A stretch of 64,000 nucleotides of DNA, from NCBI RefSeq assembly GCF_040183065.1, contig NC_091122.1, positions 80,725,455 to 80,789,454 of the forward strand, read 5' to 3'. Below, piece by piece: positions 35,891 to 47,619 of the stretch (position 1 is the stretch's first letter; each line of letters begins with the position of its first letter). The translations under genes and the position numbers were made by a program. This stretch comes from Periplaneta americana (lineage: Eukaryota > Arthropoda > Insecta > Blattodea > Blattidae). The notes beneath the pieces are model-generated. The model saw only the letters and a program-made list of their open reading frames with translations. It did not search any database and had not been told where the DNA came from.

Positions 35891-37878
35891 TAGAGATGAG
35901 CTTAAACGATATTTTCAAGTATCTGTGACAACTGTGACTATGACAATTAAATATCTGTGACTTTTATCAGTGATTTTGTCACACCGATATTTTATATCGA
36001 TAAGTAGCATGAATTACACCGATATTTTGTCACACCGATAAAAATTAGCAGGAAATATTGAAGAGCAGTGAAATATGAATACATTTTCTCTATACACACC
36101 ACTCATCAGTGATTTATATGGGAAAATCCAACAAAGAAATTATGTACATGTACCATTAAAAATAAATACTTACCTAACTGAACTGTAACATGTCAAAAGT
36201 TAACCTCATGTACCAAGAGGTTATATTATAGATACTGAACCAGTTGATCATTTTTAAATGTAGTTGGGTATGGAGAAATTGAGGTTATATGATTATCCTA
36301 ATCGTTTTAAAAATTGATCCTTTTTATTGTATATATTATAATGGATAACTTATTTTAAGTCGTGCATTAACATTATAATATTGAGTCATAGAATAAAAAT
36401 TAATGAAACATAAGTATTCGGAAAAACATTGGAAAATAATTACAAAACAAAACAGTTGTTCAGACAGGGTTTTACACAAGATTAAGTGCTGGTAACCACT
36501 GGTGTTATTATTTAAATCGTGTAATAACTGCATCATTTATAATAAGATGGAGAAACTAGCTCCCGATTGCTGTTATTGTGTATCATGTCACACCGATAAA
36601 AATTAGCAGGAAATATTGAAGAGCAGTGAAATATGAATACGATTTCTCTATACACACCACTCATCAGTGATTTATATGGGAAAATCCAACAAAGAAATTA
36701 TGTACATGTACCATTAACAAATAAATACTTACCTAACTGAACTGTAACATGTCAAAAGTTAACCTCATGTACCAAGAGGTTATATTATAGATACTGAACC
36801 AGTTGATCATTTTTAAATGTAGTTGGGTATGGAGAAATTGAGGTTATATGATTATCCTAATCGTTTTAAAAATTGATCCTTTTTATTGTATATAATATAA
36901 TGGATAACTTATTTTAAGTCTTGCATTAACATTATAATATTGAGTCATAGAATAAAAATTAATGAAACATAAGTATTCGGAAAAACATTGGAAAATAATT
37001 ACAAAACAAAACAGTTGTTCAGACAGGGTTTTACACAAGATTAAGTACTGGTAACCACTGGTGTTATTATTTAAATCGTGTAATAACTGCATCATTTATA
37101 ATAAGATGGAGAAACTAGCTCCCGATTGCTGTTATTGTATCATGTCACACCGATAAAAATTAGCAGGAAATATTGAAGAGCAGTGAAATATGAATACGAT
37201 TTCTCTATACACACCACTCATCAGTGATTTATATGGGAAAATCCAACAAAGAAATTATGTACATGTGCCATTAACAAATAAATACTTACCTAACTGAACT
37301 GTAACATGTCAAAAGTTAACCTCACGTACCAAGAGGTTATATTATAGATACTGAACCAGTTGATCATTTTTAAATGTAGTTGGGTATGGAGAAATTGAGG
37401 TTATATGATTATCCTAATCGTTTTAAAAATTGATCCTTTTTATTGTATATAATATAATGGATAACTTATTTTAAGTCGTGCATTAACATTATAATATTGA
37501 GTCATAGAATAAAAATTAATGAAACATAAGTATTCGGAAAAACATTGGAAAATAATTACAAAACAAAACAGTTGTTCATACAGGGTTTTACACAATATTA
37601 AGTACTGGTAACCACTGGTGTTATTATTTAAATCGTGTAATAACTGCATTGTTTATAATAAGATGGAGAAACTAGTTCCCGATTGCTGTTATTGTATCAT
37701 GTGCACGCGCAAACCTACGACGTAGAGGAGAAAATATCAGTCACAGAGTACTGAATACGGAGCAGATTTCGATAACGATATTTTGTCACAGATATTTCGC
37801 GTTGTCAGTCACAGGTTTATCTGTGACAAAAAAATACCTGTGACAAAATATCGGTTTGTGAAATATCGGCCATCTCTA
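35891..37878. mobile_element. hAT-type non-autonomous element with 3 tandem 557-bp units
   Basis: Ends TAGAGATGAGC and GGCCATCTCTA are inverted. 8-bp flanks GTCTTAAG (35883-35890) and GTCCTAAG (37879-37886) fit a hAT TSD, and the duplicate at 38219 (GTCCTAAA) is the empty site. The interior holds units at 36029-36586, 36587-37143 and 37144-37700, nearly identical. Subterminal CTGTGACA/TGTCACA motifs recur at both ends. The ORFs beginning MMQLLHDLNN are shadows of the repeat. Confidence 0.75.
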
Positions 37879-38049
37879 GTCCTAAGCAATTTCAGAATAA
37901 TAGAAAAGAACACAGCTTGAAATTATCAGTAATGAGATCATACAGCCTCATTGTATTTTAAAGTACAGAAATCTGTCTATAGTTTATATTGTAAAAAAAA
38001 ATAGTAGGTTGTGATATGAGGTGTCTGATATCAGAGACACTTTTACTTT

Positions 38050-38300
38050 CCTTGAATTAGTAGTGGCTTCTGATGCGCCTGTCCAGCTGTGGCATTGTGC
38101 AAAATGGCATGGATGGTAGAAAGGTTGGAGTATTCGAAGAGAATGATGAAATAAGACTCACCAGCTTCTTGGAGCACCATGGTACCTAATCCCTCGAAGT
38201 GAAAAATCTGTTGTTAAGTCCTAAACAATTTCTGAATAATAGGAAAGAATATAACTTGAAATTATCAGTGATGAGATTGTCCAGCCTCCTTCATCAATAT
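38050..38300 (-). pseudogene. histone H3-like fragment, copy B (empty-site copy)
   Basis: The minus strand reads MVLQEAGESYFIILFEYSNL, then STIHA, matching H3 [25 protein letters not shown]. Duplicate of 35660-35890 plus 37879-37965 without the inserted element. Lies in the last intron of the minus-strand transposase-like gene. Confidence 0.6.
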
Positions 38301-38724
38301 TTTGAAGTATATGTGGGAGAAAGCATACTAATTGATGCAGTATATTCAATAAGTTATTTACAATGCTCTTTGTAATATGGACTTTTAAAACAACTCAGAC
38401 TCAAATTGTATTTCATATGAGGGATACAAATATTAACCACTTGTTTTTTTACCTTGAAGTCCCTGGTAGAGATTCAGTAGGAGTGGCCAACACCTCTTCG
38501 TTATCTTCTGTGTCATTGTCATCAGTATCTCTAAGATCGACAATAAACTATTGAAATTCTGGCGCATTTCTCACTTCTTGATTATAATATTTCATAATTA
38601 TTTTCTCTGTATGGTTTACTTCATTCTTCCATATATCTGGAGCTACCTGTATGAATACAGAATTTAGAATATTAAATATAATTAAATTAATCATAATTTA
38701 TGTAAGTATACATATATAATTAAT

Positions 38725-38763
<39 letters not shown>

Positions 38764-39075
38764 CTATTATTGAAACCGCATTTTTTAATATGTAAAGAAA
38801 GATATGCTTGCGTTAACTACATACCTTGCTGAGTGCTTCATGCCATGCAGACTTGGCTCGATCTAAACCATGGCCTGGGTGTGAAGCTACTGTTTTGTTA
38901 TAATAGTTTTTTGCCACTGACCACACAAGCTCAATTACATTAAAGAAAGAATGGTATGGAGGGAGTATCAGAACTGTGTGGCCTTCTCTTGCTAAAAGTT
39001 CATCAACAGTATGTCTGAAACAAGAATCAAAGAATCATACATTATAACAAACAAGAAACATTTTGCTAATAGCTG

Positions 39076-39370
39076 TCATGGTGGCCCAGTTGCTAGAGCT
39101 CTAGACTCATAATCCTGTGGACCCAGATCCCCAGCATACTCCTGATTTCCATATTGTGTTGGGCAAGCCCATGATCCAGGTGACACAAAAGTTTTATTCA
39201 GGAGCTCCAGTTCCCCTGTAGCATCCCAATAAATCACCATTCTCATCTCATCTCATTGCGAGTATAGTGTACATCAGCCTCCTATGGCACACCCTGGGTA
39301 ACGACTTTGTCAGTAAATTGGTCTACACAACTCCCTTTAAATGGGTGAATGACGAACAGTCATGTATCTG
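39076..39370 (+). repeat. SINE-like element
   Basis: The start (TGGTGGCCCAGTTGCTAGAG) and a degenerate B box (GGACCCAGATCC) resemble a tRNA head. The body contains CATCTCATCTCATT and CACCCTGGGTAACGAC. It lies in an intron of the minus-strand gene. Boundaries are approximate. Confidence 0.4.
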
Positions 39371-40723
39371 CCATTATATAAAAAAATAATTTCACTAATG
39401 AATTATCATTTTAGAAAATTACCTCTTCAAATAGCTTTTATTCCTTTTGCAGAGCTGTTGCAATTCATTCTTGTTTGCATTGTCTGACACTGGTACTCCA
39501 TTCTGTCTCAGCCATGTTTGCAAAAACATTGGAACATAAATAATGAAACTTAATAGCATTGTTTATCACTCAGATTGTATAGAAATAATGTTTACCATTA
39601 ACTGATCTTTTCTCCATTTTGTTGTGGGTTATTCCTCTGCAGCTTTATTGTGGTACGATGCATTATCCATAACAATGATGGAAGGACCTACATCTCTCAA
39701 ACCAACAATAAGCTGCCTTTCCACTCACTTCTGAAAAGTTTCACTATTCATGGCACCATGGTAATCTTGGCCAGTCTTCAAATTAGATGCAAATATTAAA
39801 TCTGCACCTGTAAAAGATAAAAGATGTTTAGATTCTAGATAGAAAATATTATAATAAAAATTACTTTGCAGTATGTAGTAGCTACTGTATATTACCAGGA
39901 ATAAAACCATTATAGGTTCCAGTGTGTAAGATGACCAATCTTCCTCCCTCAGCAGGCCGACGCATGACTCCCTGAACCTTACAACCAACAATAGCTGGTT
40001 TACTCCAAGAATGTGTTGCAGAGCCTATGAAATATACATGGAATGAATAATATTATAACTTATATTCCCTTCACTATCCTAAAATAGTGTTGTTATCCAA
40101 TGCTCAGCTGTCTTACCAATGAAGCCACCAGTTGATTTAATAATATTGTAATAAAACTTACCATTCATAAAAATCCATGTTTCATCCAGAAAAACAACAG
40201 GCTTCGGACTCTCACTCTCCATATCCCTTACACATTCTCTTAAAAACAGGACCTCTTGAATTGGATATCTTCACTCTCTCTTACATATGTGAGACTGTCT
40301 TCTTACTTCCATTTAAAACCCATTTCTTTCAAAATCATCCTTAATGACGAAAGCGATCCTTGAAATAAATACGTACCATGGTTTTCCATTACATGGTCCA
40401 GCACCAACTTTGCTGTTACTCTTTCTCCTGCATGGAAATAAAAATAGCAATGATAAAAGATAAATTATAATAAGTGTAAAGTGTATAATGTTTCAACTTA
40501 ATATAATTCTTTTAAAAATGTCACTGCCATAATTATCTTTACCTCGATTTGGTCTATCATATAAATCTTGCAATGGCTTCCTTGGAAAAATCATCAATAC
40601 CAGTTACGCATCGTGGACGTTTCTTGTTTTTCCCTGGCATAGACAGTGGGTGCCTCTTTTCATATTTGGTAATAATTATGTCAACTGCACTGTACGAATG
40701 CTGTAATAAAAATATGGATATTA

Positions 40724-41312
40724 CGAGGCTCATCCAGAAAGTAAGTTTCCCTATTTAAAAAAAAAAAAAGAACACACACTTTCAGGAAAACATTTAGTGG
40801 TACAGCAGTGTTTCAGCTATTTTTCAACATAGCCACCATCAGAATTGAGACACTTGTCGTATCGTGGAATCAACTTTTGTATCCCTCTGTCGTAGAACTC
40901 TGCCGCCTGTGAATGGAACCAGCATGTGACAGACGTCTTCAGCTCTTCATCGTTGCCAAAAAAGCTCACCGGAGGACAGGAATTTCTTGAGAGAGAGAGA
41001 GAGGGGGGGGGGGAGAGGGAGGGAGGAAGAGAGAGAGAGAGAGAGAGAGAGCTGCCGATGAATTTCAATTGGCGCAATGCTTTGTGCATGAAAGAACTTC
41101 ATCACCGACCGAACCTCGCAGGCGGCAGGAGAAAGAATGAGAGCTTCCATTTCGGACCACTTCTGCCATGCTACTGGCACCAGGCGAGAGCTGTCCGGCT
41201 GGCATATGATTCATACGTCATAGATCTGTTATACATGCGCAATTGACAGGGCTAATTACGTTTACTTTCAAAGGGAAAAAAATCGGGAAACTTACTTTCT
41301 GGATGCGCCTCG
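40724..41312 (-). mobile_element. mariner element, internally deleted, 589 bp
   Basis: Inverted ends CGAGGC(T/G)CATCCAGAAAG with AAGTTTCCC, flanked by TA on both sides (40722-40723, 41313-41314). The minus strand keeps the transposase N terminus (ACEVRSVMKFFHAQ, EIHRQL) and C terminus (FYDRGIQKLIPRYDKCLN, GGYVEK stop). A purine-rich GA/GGG run (about 40989-41051) lies between them in place of the catalytic middle. Inserted in the first intron of the nine-exon gene. Confidence 0.8.
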
Positions 41313-42119
41313 TATATTAATATATTTATATTTCAAGCTTTTCATGTCTGATGTAAACAAATAATATGCTTTTTTTAAATTATTTCTATAGACATAAAGA
41401 GTACAGTAGACATATTTGAGGCAAATATTAATAATTTTATCCTTCACGTTACTGAATACTTCTTTCTTTTCTAACGAGAATATTCTTGTACATACCAAAG
41501 TGTGTCAGTAATGAGACCTGGCTGTGGTTTTTCTCATATTTATAAGCTTAAAATTTAAAAAAATTAGGTGCAGATATGGATTAAACTCCACCTCACACAT
41601 TAGTTTATAATGAACTCTACATTAGGTTAGGATATAAAGTCCTTGTGTAAATATTTTGAACAGTATTATGGATGCATCCTTATGGAATAAGTCTGTGCTC
41701 ATCCTGTCAAATATTATTTATAAAAACAGGTAGACATACTTACACTCACAAGAACTGCAGTTCTTTTCATTAGAGCCCCTTTGGTTAGACAGACATCTTC
41801 CTCTTCTGCTTCAGCCTTCAATTGTCTGTACATATTAACCACTGCTTCTTGTAAGCTGCTCTGCAATGAACGCCTCTTCTTTCTTGATGTACAAGTTTCT
41901 CCAACCTCTCTCCTTTTGGACATGTTGTAGGCCTAATCTTAAAATGAAATGGTTACTGTATTATAAAATATGAACTACACATTAACCTAACCTCACTCTT
42001 AATTTTATTAATTTTTATTACACTACATATTTGTAATGTTATGTAAACATTAGGCATATATTACGTAATTCTTCAAAACAGCTGAACCAAACGAAATACA
42101 ATTTCCTTTTGTTTTACTG

Positions 42120-42265
42120 TCTTCTGTGAGATGTATAGAACTTACTTTCAACATAAAAGTCATTTGATACTTACATGCATATTCTAATGCACTGTTGGAA
42201 GTATTTATGACTGCAAACTAAAACCACGTGTCTATCACTATATACATTTCACGAAACCCAGTAAA
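42120..42265. mobile_element. short foldback element, relative of 24367-24773
   Basis: Arms CTTCTGTGAGATGTATAGA and CTATATACATTTCACGAA, with TTTCAACATAAAAGTCATTTG on one side. The interior CATATTCTAATGCACTGTTG also occurs (inverted) in the larger relative near 24640. Confidence 0.5.
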
Positions 42266-43377
42266 TAGTGCCTTTGGTGTAGGTTTCTGAGAAAATCCTT
42301 ATATGTAAACAATGTAAATATTATATAATTCATTTTAATATGAATATTAATTGTTTTTTGTGTTCAAAGAATGATGTTACCTTCAGTAGTCACTGTTCTA
42401 AAACTGAAGTATATAACTTATTATAATACCTTAATACATATATTAGAGTGAGTCATAATACAGAACAACATTCTAATATGCATAATAATTTATTGTAATA
42501 TTACAACATGTTCCAGTGGCGTGCATTCAGGGTAAGCTACTGAAGCACTGCTTCGGTAATAATATATTATGTCATTATAATCACACGATTATTCAATAAT
42601 ATCTAGATAAAACCGTCAGATTTCTTCAAAACGTATAAAACTTCGAGCTTAATACGTTACAGTATTGGTATGAGCATTGTGAGCGAACCAAAGCATTGTC
42701 ACTTCTACTTCGGCTGAACAGCGAAGGAATTGCGCGCGCACCTCTGAGGAAGGCCACGGGCTGTGTGCGTCTGCACCCCACAATCCGAAGCGAGCATGGG
42801 TTGTGACGTCACTGTTACACGTGTCAACTAAGAGAATGCCTGCAAGAGCATGGAGACGAGTACTGTCAGTGACTCAGAACAAGACGAGCACGGAGTGAGG
42901 GGAAAGAGAGGATAATAGATTACATTACGACAACAGTGCAATACTTGTACTACTAGTGAGTGGAAACATTATTTCCGTCTACTGGTTGTACACGTATTGC
43001 ACTGCTGTCATAACGTTATGTTTGCCACCCTTTCTTCTCTTCCCTTCCGCGCTCGTCTTCTCCTGAGTCACTGACTATACCTGCGTGTTGCTTTTTTTAG
43101 AGCAGTATGATGCCACACTTCGCCTCTATTTTTTTTTGTAGTGTTGTTCAGACCATCGCGCTTAGAGGCATTCTCCGTAACTTCGAGTCGCATGTGAGAG
43201 GTTGTATATAGAAAGTGTAAAGTGTATCAGTAACAGTATGTTTTCTTCAGTGTACATGCTTGTCGAATGTGTGTGAAAATGTATTAGTGTGTGAAGGTAC
43301 CAGGCAGTAACTAATAATGCAATACATTATATAATATAGAACAATGTCTACATGTATTATAAAAGAGCTTGTGTTGA

Positions 43378-44234
43378 AGCCCTTTTCCTCTCATTCTTTC
43401 TCAGAAAAAAATGAGATAATTAAAAATGGATGGCCAGCACCAGAACTACCGAACTTGGTTCAAAAGACCAGTAAATTTACTAGACATTTTCAGTCTAATA
43501 TGTATAGCAAAATGTGACTGGTTAGCCGGCAGCGCTGAGCTAAATGCAGTGTTTTGCTGGTACTATCTGTTGTTTGGAAAGGATAGAAATACTAGTTGGA
43601 CCAAAACTGGGCACACGCATTTGGGCTGTCTGTTAACCACCTACGACCGTCTGTAGCTATAGTTGCTTTTGGGGAAAATAGAATAGAAACTGCACTTGAT
43701 CACCAGCTTAAAAATGAAATATCTCTACACAATCAAAAGGTAAAGCAGAACAGGGACATCCTCAAAAGGCTTATTAATGCAGTGTGTTTTCTGGGAAAAC
43801 AAGAGTTGGCCTTTCGAGACATGATGAAACAGCAAATTCTATTAATCGGGGCAATTATGTGGAATTGCTGAAGTACACTGCAGAATATGATCCTCGTTTA
43901 GCGGAGCATTTAGAAGCCTCTACTGTGTTTAAAGGCATTTCTAATCGAATTCAAAATGACCTCATCCAAGCTGTAGGTTCAACCGTTTTATCAGCTATAA
44001 AGCAGGAAATTATTGATGTTCCTTTTGTAGCCGCCATGGTTGACGAAACTTCAAATGTGGCAAATAAAGCACAGTTTTCTATTGTCCTGTGTTATGTACA
44101 TGAAGAAGAGGTAAAGGAAAGATTCTTGGGGTTCTGTGATATAAGTAGTGACAAACATGCCCAAGCTATTGCAGCTATTGCACTTCTTATCAGAATTCGG
44201 ATGTAATGAAAAATTGATTGAATTTTATATACTT

Positions 44235-44286
<52 letters not shown>

Positions 44287-45833
44287 TATATAATCATGAC
44301 ATGGTATGGAAGAAACATTCTAAATATTTAGAATGTTTCTTTCCACCCATAAGAAATGCTGACTAGATCAGACGCTATGGACAGTACTCTATAACAGAGT
44401 CGCCGGTATGAGAGGAGAATCTCAAGCCTTTGGCGTGAAATGAACTCGATAGCTCAGTTGGTAGAGCACCTGACCGGAGTACAGGAAGTCGCAGGTTCGA
44501 ATCCCTCTCGAGGTTGTGAAATTTTTCTTTCATACCATGCCATGATTGTGACTACATAAGTATATAAAATTCATTAATACGTCATCCAACATCGTAAGAT
44601 GAAGTTTACATTTAAAAATTGATTGCACAAACGTATGATGGTGCAGCGACGATGGTGGGAAATTTGAATGGAGTACAAGCATTAATCAAAGTCACACATC
44701 CAGAAGCCCTATTTTCCACTGTTATGCCCATGTACTGAACCTCGTTTTGTCTCAAAGCACCAGCCAAATATCTGAGTGTAAAATATTTTTTAGTATGCTT
44801 AATGGACTTGCAGCTTTTTTTTCAAGATCGCCAAAACGTGCTAACTTTTTGGATCAATTTTTGCAACGTCGTCTTCCACACATCTGTCCACCGCAATGGA
44901 ATTATTCATCAAGACTGGTGAACACTGTGTGCAGGAACAGAATTCAACTTTGTAATGTGTTTTGTGCTATGCTAGAACACCCTCAAGAAATTGAGTCAGA
45001 TATTTTAGCACCAATTAATGGCTTTTTGACACTTTTTGGAAGATTTCAAATTTGTTTTTCTCTTAAATACGTTTGACAAAATATTTACCTTCACCGATGT
45101 GTTGTACAACATCCTACAGAACCAAGCAAATGATATTCTGTACTGTCAACAGAAAATACAAGAAACTCGCCATTCCATAGCTACATTACGTAACGATTAT
45201 GAAGGGGTTTTCGAAGAAACCGTGTCTCAAGTAGGTGAGCCTTCGAAGAGAAAAAATATCAACTATAAACGCATCTATTGCAAAGTGTTTGATAATATTG
45301 ATAACCACTTAGATTTAAGATTTCAAGATTATTCTAAACTGAAATTTTTTAATTTATTGTCGCCTCAAAACTCTGAAAAATATACTAACCAATTCCCAGA
45401 AAGTTGCTTTCAAAGTCTCATAGATACATATGGAAAAATTTTCGACATCATTCGATTGAAAAATGAGCTGAACGTAGTGTACAGCAGTGAAGAGTTTGGA
45501 AATAAAACCATGAGTGAACTTGCAAAACTATTGAGTAGGCCTACTAATTCAATGCTGAAAAAAAGTTTTCAGCAGTATAATGTGTTTGTGACATTACTGT
45601 GTACAATTCCTGTGAGTACGTCTTCAGTAGAAAGGTCGTTTTCAACGCTGAAGAGAATCAAGAGCTACTCTCGAAATTCTACTGGAGAAGATTGACTATC
45701 TCATCTTGGAATTATTTCAATTGAAGCCTGCGTACTAGGAGAACTCGGGAAGAAGAAAGAGTTCTTTGATGAGGTGGTTACCAAATTTGCTTCCCAGGAG
45801 AGAAGGATTGAATTTCAGTTCCGTTGATCTTGC
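43378..45833 (+). pseudogene. hAT transposase (ZMYM1-like group)
   Basis: From the N terminus: NGWPAPELPNLVQK and CDWLAGSAELNAVFCWYYLL (zinc-binding region), NRDILKRLINAVCFLGKQE, GNYVELLKYTAEYDPRL, VFKGISNRIQNDLIQAV, AAMVDETSNVANKAQFSIV (catalytic Asp). After the SINE: TYDGAATMVGNLNGVQALI. The C-terminal dimerisation domain is IPVSTSSVERSFSTLKRIKS. Frame changes near 43480, 43650, 43830, 44740 and 45060 and a stop after STGED show decay. The family acts by cut-and-paste on its own ends. Confidence 0.8.
44221..44613 (+). repeat. SINE with tRNA-like promoter inside the hAT element
   Basis: Perfect 12-bp TSD AAAAATTGATTG (44209-44220 and 44614-44625). Interior: an AT microsatellite, then TAGCTCAGTTGGTAGAGCA (A box) and GCAGGTTCGAATCC (B box). 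The putative T stem does not pair, so it is not a working tRNA gene. Removing it restores the hAT reading (EKLI...AQTYDGAA). Confidence 0.75.
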
Positions 45834-46215
45834 TGTGAGAAGTGCCAAGGGTGAGTTTAAAGCCAGAAGCTTGTTATTTTATATCAAATGTTGCATAGTG
45901 GTAGCTTTAAGAAATATAAATTGATATTAAGTCTAATTATTTTAATATATGTTCTTTTAAATTATTATCAGTTGTGATTTTATCAAGGCAAGCCCCTTGA
46001 TTTACTATTGTTTACCAAACAATTATAATATTCAGTGCTTCGGCTGTCTGAATGGTCACCGCACGCCACTGACATATTCTAAATGTTTACTTACCACGAA
46101 ACACGCATATAGGCCTACACAATATCGGTACTATAGTTCTGAAAATAACTGTTTCACAAAGTTGTATTATGTGAAATGATGAAAACAATAACTTCACATA
46201 CAACTCGCCACTTTC

Positions 46216-46451
<236 letters not shown>

Positions 46452-47454
46452 CAATTTATAATGTATTATAATCGTGATATACAATAAAATACACACACAA
46501 TATTAAAATTGGTGAATTTTTGCCGAACGTGATTTATCAGCCTGAAGATAAACTCCAACCGGAATCAATTGTGCCGCTCCTAACAATTACAAAATGACTA
46601 TCCTGATATCTGTAACTTGCAGGTGTTGGAGCAAGTGTTGGCAGTAATGAAGTGAACTTGTGGGCTGGAAAAGCACTAGATTTAAGCTTGTGATCAAGTA
46701 ATAGGGGAAAAATGTCGAACTTGTATCTTAGTACCTCATAATATGGTGTGTCGAGTATAAACAAAGAGGAGGAGTCATGCCGGGAATAACAGCGTGGCGA
46801 CTATAGCTATACACCAACGTAATCGGGTAATTATTATGTAGTCGAGGTTATGTTTTCTTCCACTTACAGTATTTAGAGACATTCTATTCAACCGATACAG
46901 TTACAAATTTTAATGTGTATGTTAATTCCAATTTGGAAACCAAAATCAATATCAATATACAAAATATTACTGTCAATGATAGAAATAATCTTGTAGGGCT
47001 AAGTATGAAATACTTAATATCCATCACTAATATAATGTTATTTTCTAGTCAACAAAATTTTATTATATCCATTGTTGACGTCGTAACTTCATCGAAACGA
47101 ATGTCATGATCTATGTAGCTAATGATTCAATATTACGTTACCAACATAAGCATCGACCAGTGACTTTAAAGTTAGCGTCAATTAATGAATATTTTCATGA
47201 TGTTTACATACGGAAGTAATTATTATTATGATTATGTTGCCATTCCTTTGTCTCATGTCTTTCAAATTGTTAAAATATGAGTAATAAATCTTTTCAGTTA
47301 ATATTAAATTATGCCAGCCCTGTCGTAGGTGGAAAACCATATGGTGGAGGTTCCAGATAATACACCCGGTTTCATGACATGCGCACTCAGAATTTGTTCC
47401 CACGAAATGGGCTAGTTGCCCATACTGTATCTTCTTTATACTGCAGCCAGGTAA
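46452..47454. other. no recognisable gene
   Basis: Contains a short match (GTCATGCCGGGAATAAC, 46774-46790) to the sequence following the dispersed repeat at 21.2 kb. Otherwise featureless. Confidence 0.35.
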
Positions 47455-47570
47455 TCTATGGCGAATCCTCAGCCTCATCTCGCCAAATACCATCTCGCTA
47501 TCACCAATCTCATCAACGCTAAATAATTTCGTAGTTGATACAGCGTCGTTAAATAATAAACTTAAAAAAG
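47455..47570 (+). repeat. 3' half of a tRNA-derived SINE
   Basis: GGTAATCTATGGCGAATCCT, CTCGCCAAATACCATCTCGC and GATACAGCGTCGTTAAATAA are the well-known 3' body of the insect SINE whose 5' type is seen at 32622. The head is missing. Confidence 0.75.
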
Positions 47571-47619
47571 AGTGAATATCAGTTGAATTATTAAAATTGA
47601 AAGTGTTTAAAAAAGATGG

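Larger units (their letters stand above)
35058..41923 (-). pseudogene. nine-exon Tc1/mariner-IS630-type transposase gene, decayed
   Basis: Minus-strand exons: 41744-41923 (MSKRREVGETCTSRKKRRSL), 40543-40700 (GIDDFSKEAIAR), 40162-40427 (KGSLSSLRMILKEMGFKWK; VVFLDETWIFMN, first Asp), 39896-40024 (SATHSWSKPAIVGCKV), 39596-39807 (DLIFASN; IIVMDNASYHN, second Asp), about 39423-39540, 38825-39014 (LILPPYHSFFNVIELVWS, the Glu), 38453-38646, 35058-35205 (LEHCAKNMNARGP, stop). Splice phases agree at all junctions but those around 39540. Stops or shifts in exons 2, 3, 5 and 8 mark it as dead. Assignment of the last exon rests on phase and splice signals only. Confidence 0.7.
42514..46071 (+). mobile_element. 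hAT DNA transposon, 3.56 kb, with TIRs and TSD
   Basis: Begins CAGTGGCGTGCATTC and ends with the inverse (GCACGCCACTG). GAAGCACTG-type subterminal matches follow. Flanks ACATGTTC (42506-42513) and ACATATTC (46072-46079) are a 7/8 matching 8-bp duplication. Carries a transposase remnant and a nested SINE (44221-44613). The leader has an imperfect 80-bp inverted repeat (42866-42950 / 42990-43073). Confidence 0.85.

Noticed and set aside
36336-37649. Three ORFs beginning MMQLLHDLNN or MQLLHDLNN
   Set aside because: They are the same frame in each unit of the 557-bp tandem repeat, without similarity to proteins.
36029-37700. CRISPR-like or satellite array
   Set aside because: Only three long units without spacers, enclosed by TIRs and a TSD; a tandem repeat within a transposon explains it.
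40926-41246. Plus-strand ORF with Arg/Glu/Gly repeats
   Set aside because: Shadow of the GA run in the deleted mariner, whose coding strand is minus.
44452-44516. tRNA gene (TAGCTCAGTTGGTAGAGCA, GGTTCGAATCC)
   Set aside because: The T stem and acceptor stem do not pair and the region lies inside a SINE with its own TSD.
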